Below, piece after piece: positions 1-9,083 of a stretch of DNA of 64,000 nt (within the stretch, counting starts at the first letter, position 1; each line of letters starts with the position of its first letter). The position numbers and the translations under genes are program-made. Under the pieces are notes generated by a model. The model made no database searches and was not told the origin of the DNA. It was given only the letters and a program-made list of their open reading frames with translations. Source of the stretch: Gautieria morchelliformis. Lineage: Eukaryota; Basidiomycota; Agaricomycetes; Gomphales; Gomphaceae. The stretch is from NCBI GenBank assembly GCA_015179125.1, contig WHVA01000060.1, forward strand, positions 62,001 to 126,000, given 5' to 3'.

Positions 1-293
1 TGACTTCGACGCGCGAGCTCTTGGGCGCTAAAGGGCCGGGTAGTAGTACATGCGCAGTGGAACACATTTCCCCCTCTCTCAGTGACCACTAAATTCACTG
101 AGAGAGGCAAGTAAATTAGTCTAGTAGTCTTTGCATTTATTGACCTAGAAATCCTCTGTAGTGAATTGATTTCTAGGTAGTGTATAATATATTTATAGTG
201 ACCACTAAATTCACTGAGAGAGTGAATTGATTTCTAGTCTATTCTTTTGAATAACAAGTCCATACCTACTGCCTATAATTCCTGTCCTCTACA
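1..293 (+). repeat. 5' LTR of copia copy 1, partial
   Basis: Identical to 4762-5054 and ends in ACA next to the primer-binding site. It contains a perfect inverted repeat at 73-107 (13-bp stem, 9-nt loop) and an AT-rich TATA-like stretch around 181-198, followed by a second partial copy of the hairpin's right half and of the TGAATTGATTTCTAG segment. U3/R/U5 limits are not determinable by eye. Confidence 0.93.
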
Positions 294-307
294 GGGTTAT
301 GGGCCCC
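294..307 (+). other. Primer-binding site complementary to tRNA-iMet anticodon arm
   Basis: Directly after the LTR comes GGGTTATGGGCCCC, the reverse complement of the anticodon stem-loop of eukaryotic initiator tRNA-Met (GGGCCCAUAACCC). This is the half-tRNA priming known for Drosophila copia rather than priming by the tRNA 3' end. The ATG inside it (299-301) is also the start codon of gag-pol. The same site is present at 10356, on the minus strand at 28715-28729, and at 40124. Confidence 0.85.
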
Positions 308-3300
308 GGAGACACCTCTGAGAAGCTATTGGGTGTTGAGAAGCTTGCTACTGATGGAAGTAATTGGCCATTGTGGCGAGCCACTCTCATCAGCTATTTC
401 GAGTCCAAAAATTTGCTCAAGCATGTAGAAGGGAGAGTCACTCGACCTCCTGATCCTCCAGTCATGCCCCCAGGCCATATTCTAACAGAAGCTGAGGAAA
501 CTCAGATGGATAAGGCCGAGGAGAAGCTGGAGAGATACCTTGCTAGAGAAGGACAAGCCAAGACCCAAATTATCGTCTCAGTGTCAGAGTCATTAGCCCT
601 GATGCTACACAAGCAGAAGACAGCAAAAGAGACTTGGGATGCACTGGTCAATGAAATGACCAACAAGCCCAAGATGGTCCTCACCAGCCTGCAGAGACAA
701 CTCCGCAGTATGAGATGTCCTGAGGATGGAGACTTGAGAGATCACTTGGACAAGGCCCAAGACCTATATGCTCGTCTTAATGAGATGGGAGCTAGAGTTT
801 CCGAAGAAGAATTCATGGACATCATCCTTGCATCACTTCCACCATCCTATGAGGCAGTCATGAACGCCCTTACCACTTCGCTTGAAGAATGCGGGATGCC
901 ATTGGTCCCTGATAATATTATTAGGGTACTAAAGGCTCAGTATGACAGGAAGAAAACACTCCCGCAAGAAGAGCAGGTGTTTATTGGTTCATCTACTAAG
1001 AAGGACCAGAAGGGGCAGAAGGCGCATGTATGCACCAACTGCAAAAAGCCTGGACATTCCATCGAAAATTGCTGGGCTAAAGGAGGTGGTAAAGAAGGTC
1101 AAGGACCACGTCAGAAGAAGAAAGCCAAAGGCAAGAAGAAGAAGAAGGGTAAAGCAAAAGCGAATGTTGCCGAAGAAGAGTCTACTTCTGAGGAAAGTGG
1201 TGATGGGCATCTTGCCTTCACCAATTTCGACGAGTGCTCTAATTTCAATTTGAGCACATCCTCAGGAGTTATAGTTATACTCGACACCGGAACGACATCG
1301 CATATGACTCCTCACAAAAATTTATTGAGGAACTACTGTCAATTCTCACAGCCGAGGACTATCCGAGCAGCCAACAAAGGTACCTTTGATGCCTTCGGCT
1401 CAGGACTGCTCGTATTATCCAATAAGGTTGGAGATAGAACAGTAGAAGTCACGTTGCAAGATACATACTATGCACCCAAAATTGCTGCTACCCTCGTCTC
1501 GATCGGTCGGTGCGATGATGCTGGCTACGACATTCGACTCGGTGGCCAGAAATGCACAATATCTAATGCTACTGGAAAGGTATTGATGCAAGCACCGAAA
1601 GTCAATGGCTTATATCGACTAGACCTCCAGTCACCAAGTGCTCAAGCCCATATGTGTTTATCTGCCATGGAAATTCATCAAAAGATGGGGCACATCTCAC
1701 AGAAGTCCCTACAACATCTATTAAATCATGGCATGATATTGGGCATTGAACTGAGCTCCACAGGCGATAGAATTGTCTGTGATGCGTGTATTCAGGCCAA
1801 GATTGCGCGCAAACCTCTTCCTCGAGAACCCAGAGACCGAACATCAAAATTCGGTGACAGAATTTATTCTGATGTCTGGGGACCTGCAAGGCACCTCACA
1901 ATCGATAAGAAGTCATATTATGTCTCCTTTATCGATGATTACTCAAGAGAATCGGTGATCTATCTCATGGCGAACAAATCAGAAGCATTCTCAAAGTACA
2001 AGCTCTACGAGGCTTTAATGCTTCGACAGAGAAATGTGCACATCAAGGCACTTGTTTCTGATCGAGGGGGCGAGTATATGAGCTCTGAATTCGAACAGCA
2101 TCTAGCCAAACAAGGCACGAAGCATCAGTTGACGGTACACGACACACCAGAGTCCAATGGTGTTGCGGAACGCCTGAACCGAACTCTCACTGAGAGAACT
2201 CGTGCCATGCTGCTAGAATCAGGCCTTCCTAAGATATTATGGGGCTATGCGATACAGCATGCCAATTATCTTAGGAACAGGACGCATACAAGAGCTCTAC
2301 CAGATAAAACGCCCTACGAGATGATTCACCATGAAAAACCGAATCTCAAAGACATTCACGCGTGGGGAACTGAAATCTATGTCAAAGTCACTCAGGGAGA
2401 TAAATTGGCAGCTCGTGCCAAGAGAGCTCGGTGGATAGGAATTTCTGCGCAGAGCCATGGTCATTATGTTTATTGGCCTGACTCGCACAAAGTTTCTGTC
2501 GAGCGGAATGTTGTGTTTGATTCGGAGATGAAGAAGGGAAAGGTCCCAATCATTTCTATTGAGGAATCCAAGCTACCTACGTCTAAAGAAGAGAAGAAGG
2601 CCATTCCGGCATCAGTGCCTGTGCCCGGTCGCTTAGTCAGCGAAGAGGCAAAGATCGAAGAAATTGATGAAAGTGCACCGGAGGAATATCTTGAAAAGCT
2701 GCAACCTATTCAGGGAGTTGATGACAGACCTAGAGAAGCTGAACCGATAAGGAGAAGCGAAAGGATCCGTCAACAACAAGTGCAGCCGGCCCCATCAGGT
2801 CCCGTAACAAGATCTCAAACCCAGAGACAAGCTGGCGCACATATGACTACGCTAGCTTACGAGGACGTTGAGGACCATAAAGAAGTTTTATTCGACCAAG
2901 AATTATCCTCCGAGATTGATGGCATCAGTAACTATGAGTGTGCCATCAGTGCGTTTCTAACCGACGGTCAAAACAATAACAAGGCACCGGATTTGAGTCA
3001 AATTGAACCTAGCAATGCAGACGAAGCTCTGAATAATCCTATATGGAAGAAATCAATGGACAAAGAGTATGAGGCCCTAATCGACAAGGGAGTGTGGGAA
3101 CGAGCCAAACCACCTCCTGGAGCCAACATTGTCGGTAATAAATGGGTCTACCTTTGGAAGCGTAATCCAGAAGGGAAACCAATAATGCCTAAATCGAGAA
3201 TGGTCGCCCAAGGCTTCACACAGAAGTTTGGAGTCGACTATGATGAGACATACTCACCTGTTGCTCGGTTATCCTCCCTACGGATCATATGCGCCATTGC

Positions 3301-4543
3301 TGCTAGGAATGACTGGCCTATTCATCAAATGGACGTGGACTATGCATACCTCAATGCTACGTTGCCCGAACCTATTTACATGAAGCAGCCGTATGGATAT
3401 GAGTCAGGAGACAAAGGCGAAGTGCTACTTTTGAAGAAAGCACTCTATGGCCTCAAGCAATCTGGAAGAGAATGGTATAAACGTCTAAGTGGTGAATTCC
3501 ACAAGTTAGGATTCACTACGTCAGCCACAGACGGGGCTGTATTTTATAGACGTGGCGGAAAGGGGCATGTGATCATTGCAACAGCTGTGGACGACCTTAC
3601 CATCACAGCTGAGAATCAGTCAGTCCTGGACGAAGTCAAACGAGATCTTGCTCAGGTCTTCAGTATGAAAGATCTAGGCGAGATTCATTGGCTATTGAAT
3701 CTCAAAATCGAAAGAGACTGGCAGAAGAAGACCATTGCAATTTCACAACCTGCATACATCGAGAAGATCATCAAAAAATTTAATCTCGAAGATGCAAAGA
3801 CTTATGCTACGCCTCTTGATCCAGCCGTAAAATTATCTAAAGACCAATGTCCTTCTACAGAGAGAGGCAAGAAAGCCATGTCGAAGTTTCCATACAGGCA
3901 AGCTATAGGATCACTGATGTGGGCGGCTGTAGCCACTCGACCCGACATTACATTTGCGGTGTCATTACTCTCGCAATTCCTTGAAAATCCAGGTGGCACA
4001 CACTGGAATGCAGTCAAACGTGTCTTCAAATATTTGAAAGGCACGAAGCATTACAAACTCACACTTGGAAGAAATCAAGACGGCTTGATGGGGTATTCAG
4101 ATGCGGATTGGGGTTCACAGAGTCATAGGCGTTCGTATTCGGCATACTTATTTCAGATTGATGGAGGCACTGTTTCATGGAGTTGCCAGAAACAGTCGAT
4201 AGTAGCCCTCTCATCAACTGAAGCCGAATTCGTCGCCCTGACCCATGCGGGCAAAGAGGCTCTTTGGATGCGCCATTTTATTTCTGAAATATTCCAACCA
4301 CTGAACAGACCCATCCAAGTTTATTCAGACAATCAATCAGCCATTGCCATCACGTATGGCACCCAACAACACACGAGAACCAAGCATTTCGACATCCGAT
4401 TATATTTCCTTCGAGATATAATCAAAAATCAACAAGCCAAGCTCGTTTATTTGCCAACCGAACAAATGTTGGCAGATATCCTCACTAAAGGACTTCCCAG
4501 TCCTAGAGTGAAGATTCTCAACGAGCAAATCGGAATATATTAA
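299..4543 (+). CDS. Copia gag-pol polyprotein (1414 aa), intact
   Basis: Single open frame for Gag, protease, integrase, reverse transcriptase and RNase H. Visible in order: UBN2-type Gag region (about 20-220); CCHC knuckle C245-x2-C-x4-H-x4-C258; a Lys-rich stretch; aspartic protease DTG at 329-331; HHCC zinc region H460/H465/C494/C497; DD35E integrase core D525, D588, E624; RT from about 940 with the catalytic box AVDD (A1096-D1099) instead of the usual YVDD; and RNase H ending in the conserved ILTKGLP. The start lies inside the primer-binding site. No frameshift or stop is seen, so the product is probably functional. It differs from the copy at 40129-44373 by about 16 residues. Gag and Pol would be made from one frame, with no frameshift signal apparent. 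Confidence 0.96.
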   Translation: MGPGDTSEKLLGVEKLATDGSNWPLWRATLISYFESKNLLKHVEGRVTRPPDPPVMPPGHILTEAEETQMDKAEEKLERYLAREGQAKTQIIVSVSESLALMLHKQKTAKETWDALVNEMTNKPKMVLTSLQRQLRSMRCPEDGDLRDHLDKAQDLYARLNEMGARVSEEEFMDIILASLPPSYEAVMNALTTSLEECGMPLVPDNIIRVLKAQYDRKKTLPQEEQVFIGSSTKKDQKGQKAHVCTNCKKPGHSIENCWAKGGGKEGQGPRQKKKAKGKKKKKGKAKANVAEEESTSEESGDGHLAFTNFDECSNFNLSTSSGVIVILDTGTTSHMTPHKNLLRNYCQFSQPRTIRAANKGTFDAFGSGLLVLSNKVGDRTVEVTLQDTYYAPKIAATLVSIGRCDDAGYDIRLGGQKCTISNATGKVLMQAPKVNGLYRLDLQSPSAQAHMCLSAMEIHQKMGHISQKSLQHLLNHGMILGIELSSTGDRIVCDACIQAKIARKPLPREPRDRTSKFGDRIYSDVWGPARHLTIDKKSYYVSFIDDYSRESVIYLMANKSEAFSKYKLYEALMLRQRNVHIKALVSDRGGEYMSSEFEQHLAKQGTKHQLTVHDTPESNGVAERLNRTLTERTRAMLLESGLPKILWGYAIQHANYLRNRTHTRALPDKTPYEMIHHEKPNLKDIHAWGTEIYVKVTQGDKLAARAKRARWIGISAQSHGHYVYWPDSHKVSVERNVVFDSEMKKGKVPIISIEESKLPTSKEEKKAIPASVPVPGRLVSEEAKIEEIDESAPEEYLEKLQPIQGVDDRPREAEPIRRSERIRQQQVQPAPSGPVTRSQTQRQAGAHMTTLAYEDVEDHKEVLFDQELSSEIDGISNYECAISAFLTDGQNNNKAPDLSQIEPSNADEALNNPIWKKSMDKEYEALIDKGVWERAKPPPGANIVGNKWVYLWKRNPEGKPIMPKSRMVAQGFTQKFGVDYDETYSPVARLSSLRIICAIAARNDWPIHQMDVDYAYLNATLPEPIYMKQPYGYESGDKGEVLLLKKALYGLKQSGREWYKRLSGEFHKLGFTTSATDGAVFYRRGGKGHVIIATAVDDLTITAENQSVLDEVKRDLAQVFSMKDLGEIHWLLNLKIERDWQKKTIAISQPAYIEKIIKKFNLEDAKTYATPLDPAVKLSKDQCPSTERGKKAMSKFPYRQAIGSLMWAAVATRPDITFAVSLLSQFLENPGGTHWNAVKRVFKYLKGTKHYKLTLGRNQDGLMGYSDADWGSQSHRRSYSAYLFQIDGGTVSWSCQKQSIVALSSTEAEFVALTHAGKEALWMRHFISEIFQPLNRPIQVYSDNQSAIAITYGTQQHTRTKHFDIRLYFLRDIIKNQQAKLVYLPTEQMLADILTKGLPSPRVKILNEQIGIY

Positions 4544-4556
4544 GCTTGAGGGGGCG

Positions 4557-5054
4557 TGTTGGGTGCATTTATGCTCCTGCACCAAAATCAAGCATAATAT
4601 ATCCAATTTGTTGTGAGGCCTTCCAATTTCTTCTCACATTGTTCTTGTATTATGCATCCATTTCTCTGGTTATTTTCGAAATTTTCCACTCATTCCTTAT
4701 CTCTCTATTTCATCTTGTTATTCCTACTTTCACAAGCGGCTGCACCCAGCGGAGTCTGAAATGACTTCGACGCGCGAGCTCTTGGGCGCTAAAGGGCCGG
4801 GTAGTAGTACATGCGCAGTGGAACACATTTCCCCCTCTCTCAGTGACCACTAAATTCACTGAGAGAGGCAAGTAAATTAGTCTAGTAGTCTTTGCATTTA
4901 TTGACCTAGAAATCCTCTGTAGTGAATTGATTTCTAGGTAGTGTATAATATATTTATAGTGACCACTAAATTCACTGAGAGAGTGAATTGATTTCTAGTC
5001 TATTCTTTTGAATAACAAGTCCATACCTACTGCCTATAATTCCTGTCCTCTACA
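4557..5054 (+). repeat. 3' LTR of copia copy 1 (498 bp)
   Basis: Begins TGTTGGGTGC after the purine tract GAGGGGGCG and ends CTCTACA. Same length as both LTRs of the copy at 39626-44884, with only scattered substitutions against them. The LTR hairpin is at 4834-4868. Confidence 0.95.
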
Positions 5055-7610
5055 GAGGCTTGGCTCGCATACAGGTGGTGCATGACTTGCAGTAGTCTTG
5101 GACCATTGTGCGGAGGAGAGGCCAAGTATAGGTGCGTCGGATTATGTCGAGGGTCTTGTTCTGGCCTTGGTGTCCTGAGAGCGGATGATCGTGGCTTTGC
5201 TGGAGCACGCGAAGTCGTAGATCGTTGGTGTCCGGAACGTAAATCCGGGACTTGTACCGGAGAAATCCGTCGGAATCGAGGGACCATCCAGGACTGGTGC
5301 GGTCATCGAGGTGGGCTGCGGAGGTGGGGTCGGAACGGAGTGCGGAACGGATGTCGGAATGGAGAGACTCGGTGTCCATAATAATTGAGGCGCGGAGTAG
5401 CGGAAACTGCAATGCTGTGGCACGCAGGGACGATGCCAGTTGCTCAGTAGAGAATACTGGGCGGAAATTGTGCGGATTAACGCTGGCATAGTCGCTACTT
5501 CCCTCTTTTGGGTAGACGTCCCAACGTCTAGTGAGCGCGTCGGGTTTTGCTCCGAGCTTTCCGGGGCGGAAACGGATCACCATGTTGAACTGTGAGAGGT
5601 ATTCAGACCAGCGGACTTGACGGCGAGTCAAAATCTTAGTGGTTGCAAAATACTCAAGGTTCTTATGATCCGTTACAACGTCGATCGGATAAGTTGGACC
5701 TTCGAGGTAATGTCTCCAGATTTTGAAGGCTTCGAAAATCGCAAGTAGTTCCTTATCGTGGACGTCGTAGTTGAGTTCCGGGGCGGAAAAGGTGCGGGAA
5801 TGAAAGGCGATCGGATGAATTTCTCCGTCGTCGGGTGAAATGATGGAAAGAATGGCGGCTAGCGCGTAGTCAGAAGCGTCGGTTTCGAGTACAAGTTGGG
5901 CATCAGGAATCCAGAAACCGAGTATGGGAGCCGTGGTGAAGGCCGATTTGAGCGCTTCAAATGCGGAACGGCATTCCGGTGTGAAATTCCATGGGGCACC
6001 CTTCCTGGTGAGACGCGTGAGCGGAACAGTAATGTCGGAAAAATTATAAATGAAACGCCGGTAAAAGTTGGCGAAGCCAAGGAAAGACTGCACATCCTTA
6101 ACACGTCGGGGTTCCGGCCATTCTTGAATTGCCTTGACCTTGTCCTCTGCCATGGTAAGACCTGTTGGAGAGAGGATGTAGCCGAGGTATTCGACCGTGT
6201 CGCGATGCCATTCGCATTTCTCTGCTTTTGCGTAGAGATGGTGTTTGCGTAGGCGGCGGAGTACTTCGCGGACATGTTCCCGATGTTTTTCCGGTGTGTC
6301 GGAATAGATGAGGATGTCGTCAATGTAGACTAGAACGCATACGTCGAGGAGGTCGGAAAATACGTCGTTCATGAATCGCTGAAAAGCGGCGGGAGCATTG
6401 GTTAGACCAAAAGGCATGACAGTCCACTCAAAGGCACCGTAGCGGGTGCGGAAGGTGGTTTTCCACTCGTCACCTTCCCGGATGCGGACAAGGTGATAAG
6501 CGTGCCGGAGGTCAATTTTGGTGTAGATCTTCGCCCTGCGGGGAGTGTCGAGTAAGTCGGAAATGCGCGGAAGCGGATATTTGTCCTTTTTAGTGAGGGC
6601 ATTGAGTCCGCGGAAATCGACGCAGAGGCGGAGAGATCCATCCTTCTTCTTGACGAAGAGGACCGGAGCGCCGTGCGGAGACAGCGAAGGGCGGATAAAG
6701 CCCATGTTGAGATGTTCATCGACGAACTCTCGGAGAGTTAGGAGTTCACTTTGCGAAAGAGAGTAGATCGGTCCAAGGGGCGGAGATGCTCCTTCTTCCA
6801 AATCTATCTTCAAGTCGTAGGGTCGATGTTCAGCAGGTTTGTCGGCTTTGGCCTTATTGAACACGTCCGGGAAGTCACGATATTCTTCCGGAACTGAGCT
6901 CATGTCGACCGGGGCGGAAGTCGAGGCGGAACGAGCCTTGACTGAAGCCGAATCGGAGAGGTGAAGCTGGAAAACGGTCGTATCTTCTTGCCGTTGCAAT
7001 ACGCGGAAAGCGGTGGCGGAAACGAGCGCAATTCGAGGAGCTTCGAGGGGCGGAGGTGCTAAAGCGGGACCGGAGTGCGGAACTGAATCCACGAGCGGAG
7101 TTGCAGAAGAGGCCTGAGCCATCTTTGCGGACGACGTCGGAATAGACGGAAGTTGATCCGGGGTACGGAACTGTATTTGACCCAATGCCCAGTTAATCGA
7201 CGGATTATATCGGGTGAGTCAATTGTGTCCTAGTACAACGGAACAGCTAGCATCTAGCGGAGTAACGTAAAACGTAACTTCATGGTTGTCCCCAGTAGCG
7301 AAACGGATAGACAGATCCACAACTTGGGAAATTCCCGTGTTGGAAGACCCGTCGAAAAGGCGGAGCGGAATAGTCGGAATATTGCGGGTCGGAAGTTTAT
7401 GTTTCAAAACAAAGTCGGAATCGAGGAAACAATGAGTCGAACCGGAGTCGACTAGTGCTGTAAACGGGGGTGCGGAAATGGTGTCGGAAGTGAGCGGAAC
7501 AGAGAGAGAGTCGGAGGACGAAAGAGCGGATGCGTTGAGTTTAACCTCGTTTGTCGCACGAATGGGGTCAACACAGCCCTCAGCTCGTGCGGAGGCCGGA
7601 GGACTGCTGA
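5055..7610 (-). pseudogene. Gypsy A1 pol (PR-RT-RNase H-IN N-terminus), one nonsense codon, 3' truncated
   Basis: The pol frame is -1 relative to gag. Visible: protease LVDSGSTHCF (around 7439-7456); a TGA at 7219-7221 where related elements have Trp (GHN-stop-LTRYNP); then an uninterrupted stretch with RT palm motifs VDFRGLN and intact catalytic YIDD, FANFYRRF, RNase H (LETDAS, TDHKNLEYF, PDALTRRWD), and the integrase HHCC finger (H...H, CTTCM). It stops at the copia insertion, so the DDE core is absent. Apart from the single TGA and the insertion the frame is well kept, so the decay is recent. The TGA could be a plain mutation or, less likely, a readthrough signal. Confidence 0.92.
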
Positions 7611-7620
7611 CTATTTTTTT
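7611..7620 (-). other. Putative -1 ribosomal frameshift site at gag/pol junction
   Basis: On the minus strand, in the gag frame, the end reads TCA AAA AAA TAG: a seven-A run in the exact A-AAA-AAA phase of a slippery heptamer, with the gag stop directly after it. A -1 slip enters the pol frame (ATA GTC ...), which is open into the protease. The same run plus TAG is conserved in the diverged gypsy G relic at 49590-49599. Confidence 0.7.
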
Positions 7621-9050
7621 GAATCCGCAGCGGGAACCGCTTCGGATTTCTCTTCCGTCTTTGCTGCGCGGCCTTTGGCCTTAGCAGCGGAGGCGGAAGC
7701 GCGAGTGCAGTCGCGAGCGACGTGACCTCCTTTGCCGCAGAAGAGGCAAAGGTTGTTGTCCATGCGACGCTGGCGTTCTACAGGGGTTAGTTTTCCGTCT
7801 TTCCCAAGTTTGTCGGAAAGATCCTGGGTGCTCTTCCGGGCATTGGTGTTAGAACCAGAGGCCTGGTTGTTCCGAGGGGTGTTGTTGTTGTTCCGGTTGC
7901 CGGAGTTGGATCCGGAACTGTTGTTGTTGTTGTTTCCGGAGTTGGTGTTTCCGGAATTGGTCTTCTTCTTGTCTTTATCAGACTTCTTGTCGGAAGACTT
8001 GTCATTCTTGCTCTGGGTGGATGTTTCACGAGCAATCTCGGAGTGCCTTTCCCAGTAGCGCGAATCGATGGATTGAGCGAGGTTGCGGAGGTCGGTAAGG
8101 GTGGCGGGTTTTCCGACGCGGGCAATTTCATCCTTGATGCGGGATGGCAAGCCCATGTAAAACTGGCGTCGGAGTGCGGCTTCTCCCCATTGGACTCGAG
8201 GAGCGAGCTGCTGAAACGTGACGATATATTTAGCTATCTTATGAGTGTCTTTCATGCGAAGCTTATCGAGTTCGTTTTCCGCATCGGCTTCCATATCAAA
8301 TGGTCCGAAGTTGCTGCGGAGTTCGGAAATGAAATTGGGGTAATCGTCGGCCCAGTCGACGAGAGCGAACGGATCCATGAGGGCGGGTTCGAAATAGTCG
8401 AGCGCCGTGCCTCGGAGATAGGAAAGGGCATAATTGACCTTTCGTTCGTCGTCGGGAAAGGCGTCGGGGCGATCACGGAAATTGAGTTGAAGCTGAACCA
8501 GAAATGGCTGGAGCTTCTTGGGGTCAGAACCGTCGAACTGATCTGGTTCGCGGACCTTAGTCTTGGGTCGTGGTGGTGCTTGGGCCGGGCGCTGGAGTTG
8601 TCCGGCTAGCATGGCGATGGCTTGTGCAAGATCCGGAACTGGCGCGGGCGGAACTGGGTTGGCGGGAATCTGAGGTGGAATTGGAGGTGGAGGACCGCCG
8701 GGAGGACCGCCTGGGGGACCGCCGGGTGGGCCGCCATGAGGGCCGCCTGGTGGGCCGCCTGGAGGTGGTCCTGGTGGAGGTGGTGCTGGTGGAGCTGGGC
8801 GTCGGAATGACGCTGCTGTTTGTTCGCCGCTGCTACTCGTCGAATTCCCGTCGTAGTCGGGATTGTCGTCGGGATTAGCGTCGGGAACTTCTTCGAAACG
8901 TTGCGGAAAAGCATCGGAAAGCTCATCGTCGGCACGAGAGCTGCTGGAGGGTTCCGCGTGCCTTGGTGCTGCGGATCTAAGATTGCCAAAATAAGAGAGA
9001 GCTTCGACAGCTCCTGCTCGAGCTGAAGTAGCTGTGGTACGAGGAGGCAT
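7611..9050 (-). CDS. Gypsy A1 Gag (479 aa), intact
   Basis: Structural Gag of the element. From the N-terminus: MPPRTTATSARAGA start, a Ser- and acid-rich segment, a Pro/Gly-rich block of GGPP-like repeats (about residues 90-125), a capsid-like region beginning near REPDQFDGSDPKKL (about 168-335), a Lys/Asn/Ser-rich low-complexity stretch, and a CCHC zinc knuckle C-LF-C-GKGG-H-VARD-C near residue 437-450. The start is the first ATG after the LTR and primer site. No lesions seen. The same start is recognisable in the A2 copy at 22491 and the same capsid motif in gypsy G. Confidence 0.93.
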   Translation of the reverse strand: MPPRTTATSARAGAVEALSYFGNLRSAAPRHAEPSSSSRADDELSDAFPQRFEEVPDANPDDNPDYDGNSTSSSGEQTAASFRRPAPPAPPPPGPPPGGPPGGPHGGPPGGPPGGPPGGPPPPIPPQIPANPVPPAPVPDLAQAIAMLAGQLQRPAQAPPRPKTKVREPDQFDGSDPKKLQPFLVQLQLNFRDRPDAFPDDERKVNYALSYLRGTALDYFEPALMDPFALVDWADDYPNFISELRSNFGPFDMEADAENELDKLRMKDTHKIAKYIVTFQQLAPRVQWGEAALRRQFYMGLPSRIKDEIARVGKPATLTDLRNLAQSIDSRYWERHSEIARETSTQSKNDKSSDKKSDKDKKKTNSGNTNSGNNNNNSSGSNSGNRNNNNTPRNNQASGSNTNARKSTQDLSDKLGKDGKLTPVERQRRMDNNLCLFCGKGGHVARDCTRASASAAKAKGRAAKTEEKSEAVPAADSKK

Positions 9051-9070
9051 AGTGATAGTTATCGGGTGGG

Positions 9071-9081
9071 AATCAGATAAT
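9071..9081 (-). other. Candidate self-priming primer-binding site of gypsy A1
   Basis: Two nt beyond the 5' LTR. On the element strand it reads ATTATCTGATT, exactly complementary to AATCAGATAAT inside the LTR (minus strand 9360-9350), which begins 34 nt downstream of a TATAAAA box. No match to a tRNA 3' end is apparent. This is the arrangement of S. pombe Tf1, where the first 11 nt of the mRNA prime reverse transcription. Confidence 0.7.
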
Positions 9082-9083
9082 AC

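Larger units (their letters stand above)
1..5054 (+). mobile_element. Ty1/copia LTR retrotransposon, copy 1 (intact, 5' end outside window)
   Basis: Order is partial 5' LTR, tRNA-iMet-type primer-binding site, one gag-pol reading frame of 1414 codons, purine-rich tract (4547-4556), and a full 498-bp 3' LTR (TG...CA). The 293 bp of 5' LTR in the window are identical to the matching part of the 3' LTR (offset 4761), so about 205 bp of the 5' LTR lie before position 1. Domain order PR-IN-RT-RNase H defines Ty1/copia. A near-identical element lies at 39626-44884. The element sits in the integrase coding region of a minus-strand gypsy element whose reading frame stops at the LTR edge, so it is younger than that element. 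The TSD cannot be checked because the left flank is missing; the right flank starts GAGGC. Confidence 0.95.

Noticed and set aside
1602..1889. Minus-strand open frame inside copia copy 1, repeated at 41432-41719
   Set aside because: Conserved only because the two copies are nearly identical; antisense to integrase coding sequence.
8043..8609. 188-codon plus-strand open frame opposite gypsy A gag
   Set aside because: Antisense to a clear gag frame with zinc knuckle; no own motif. High GC and CGGA content keep the antisense frame open.
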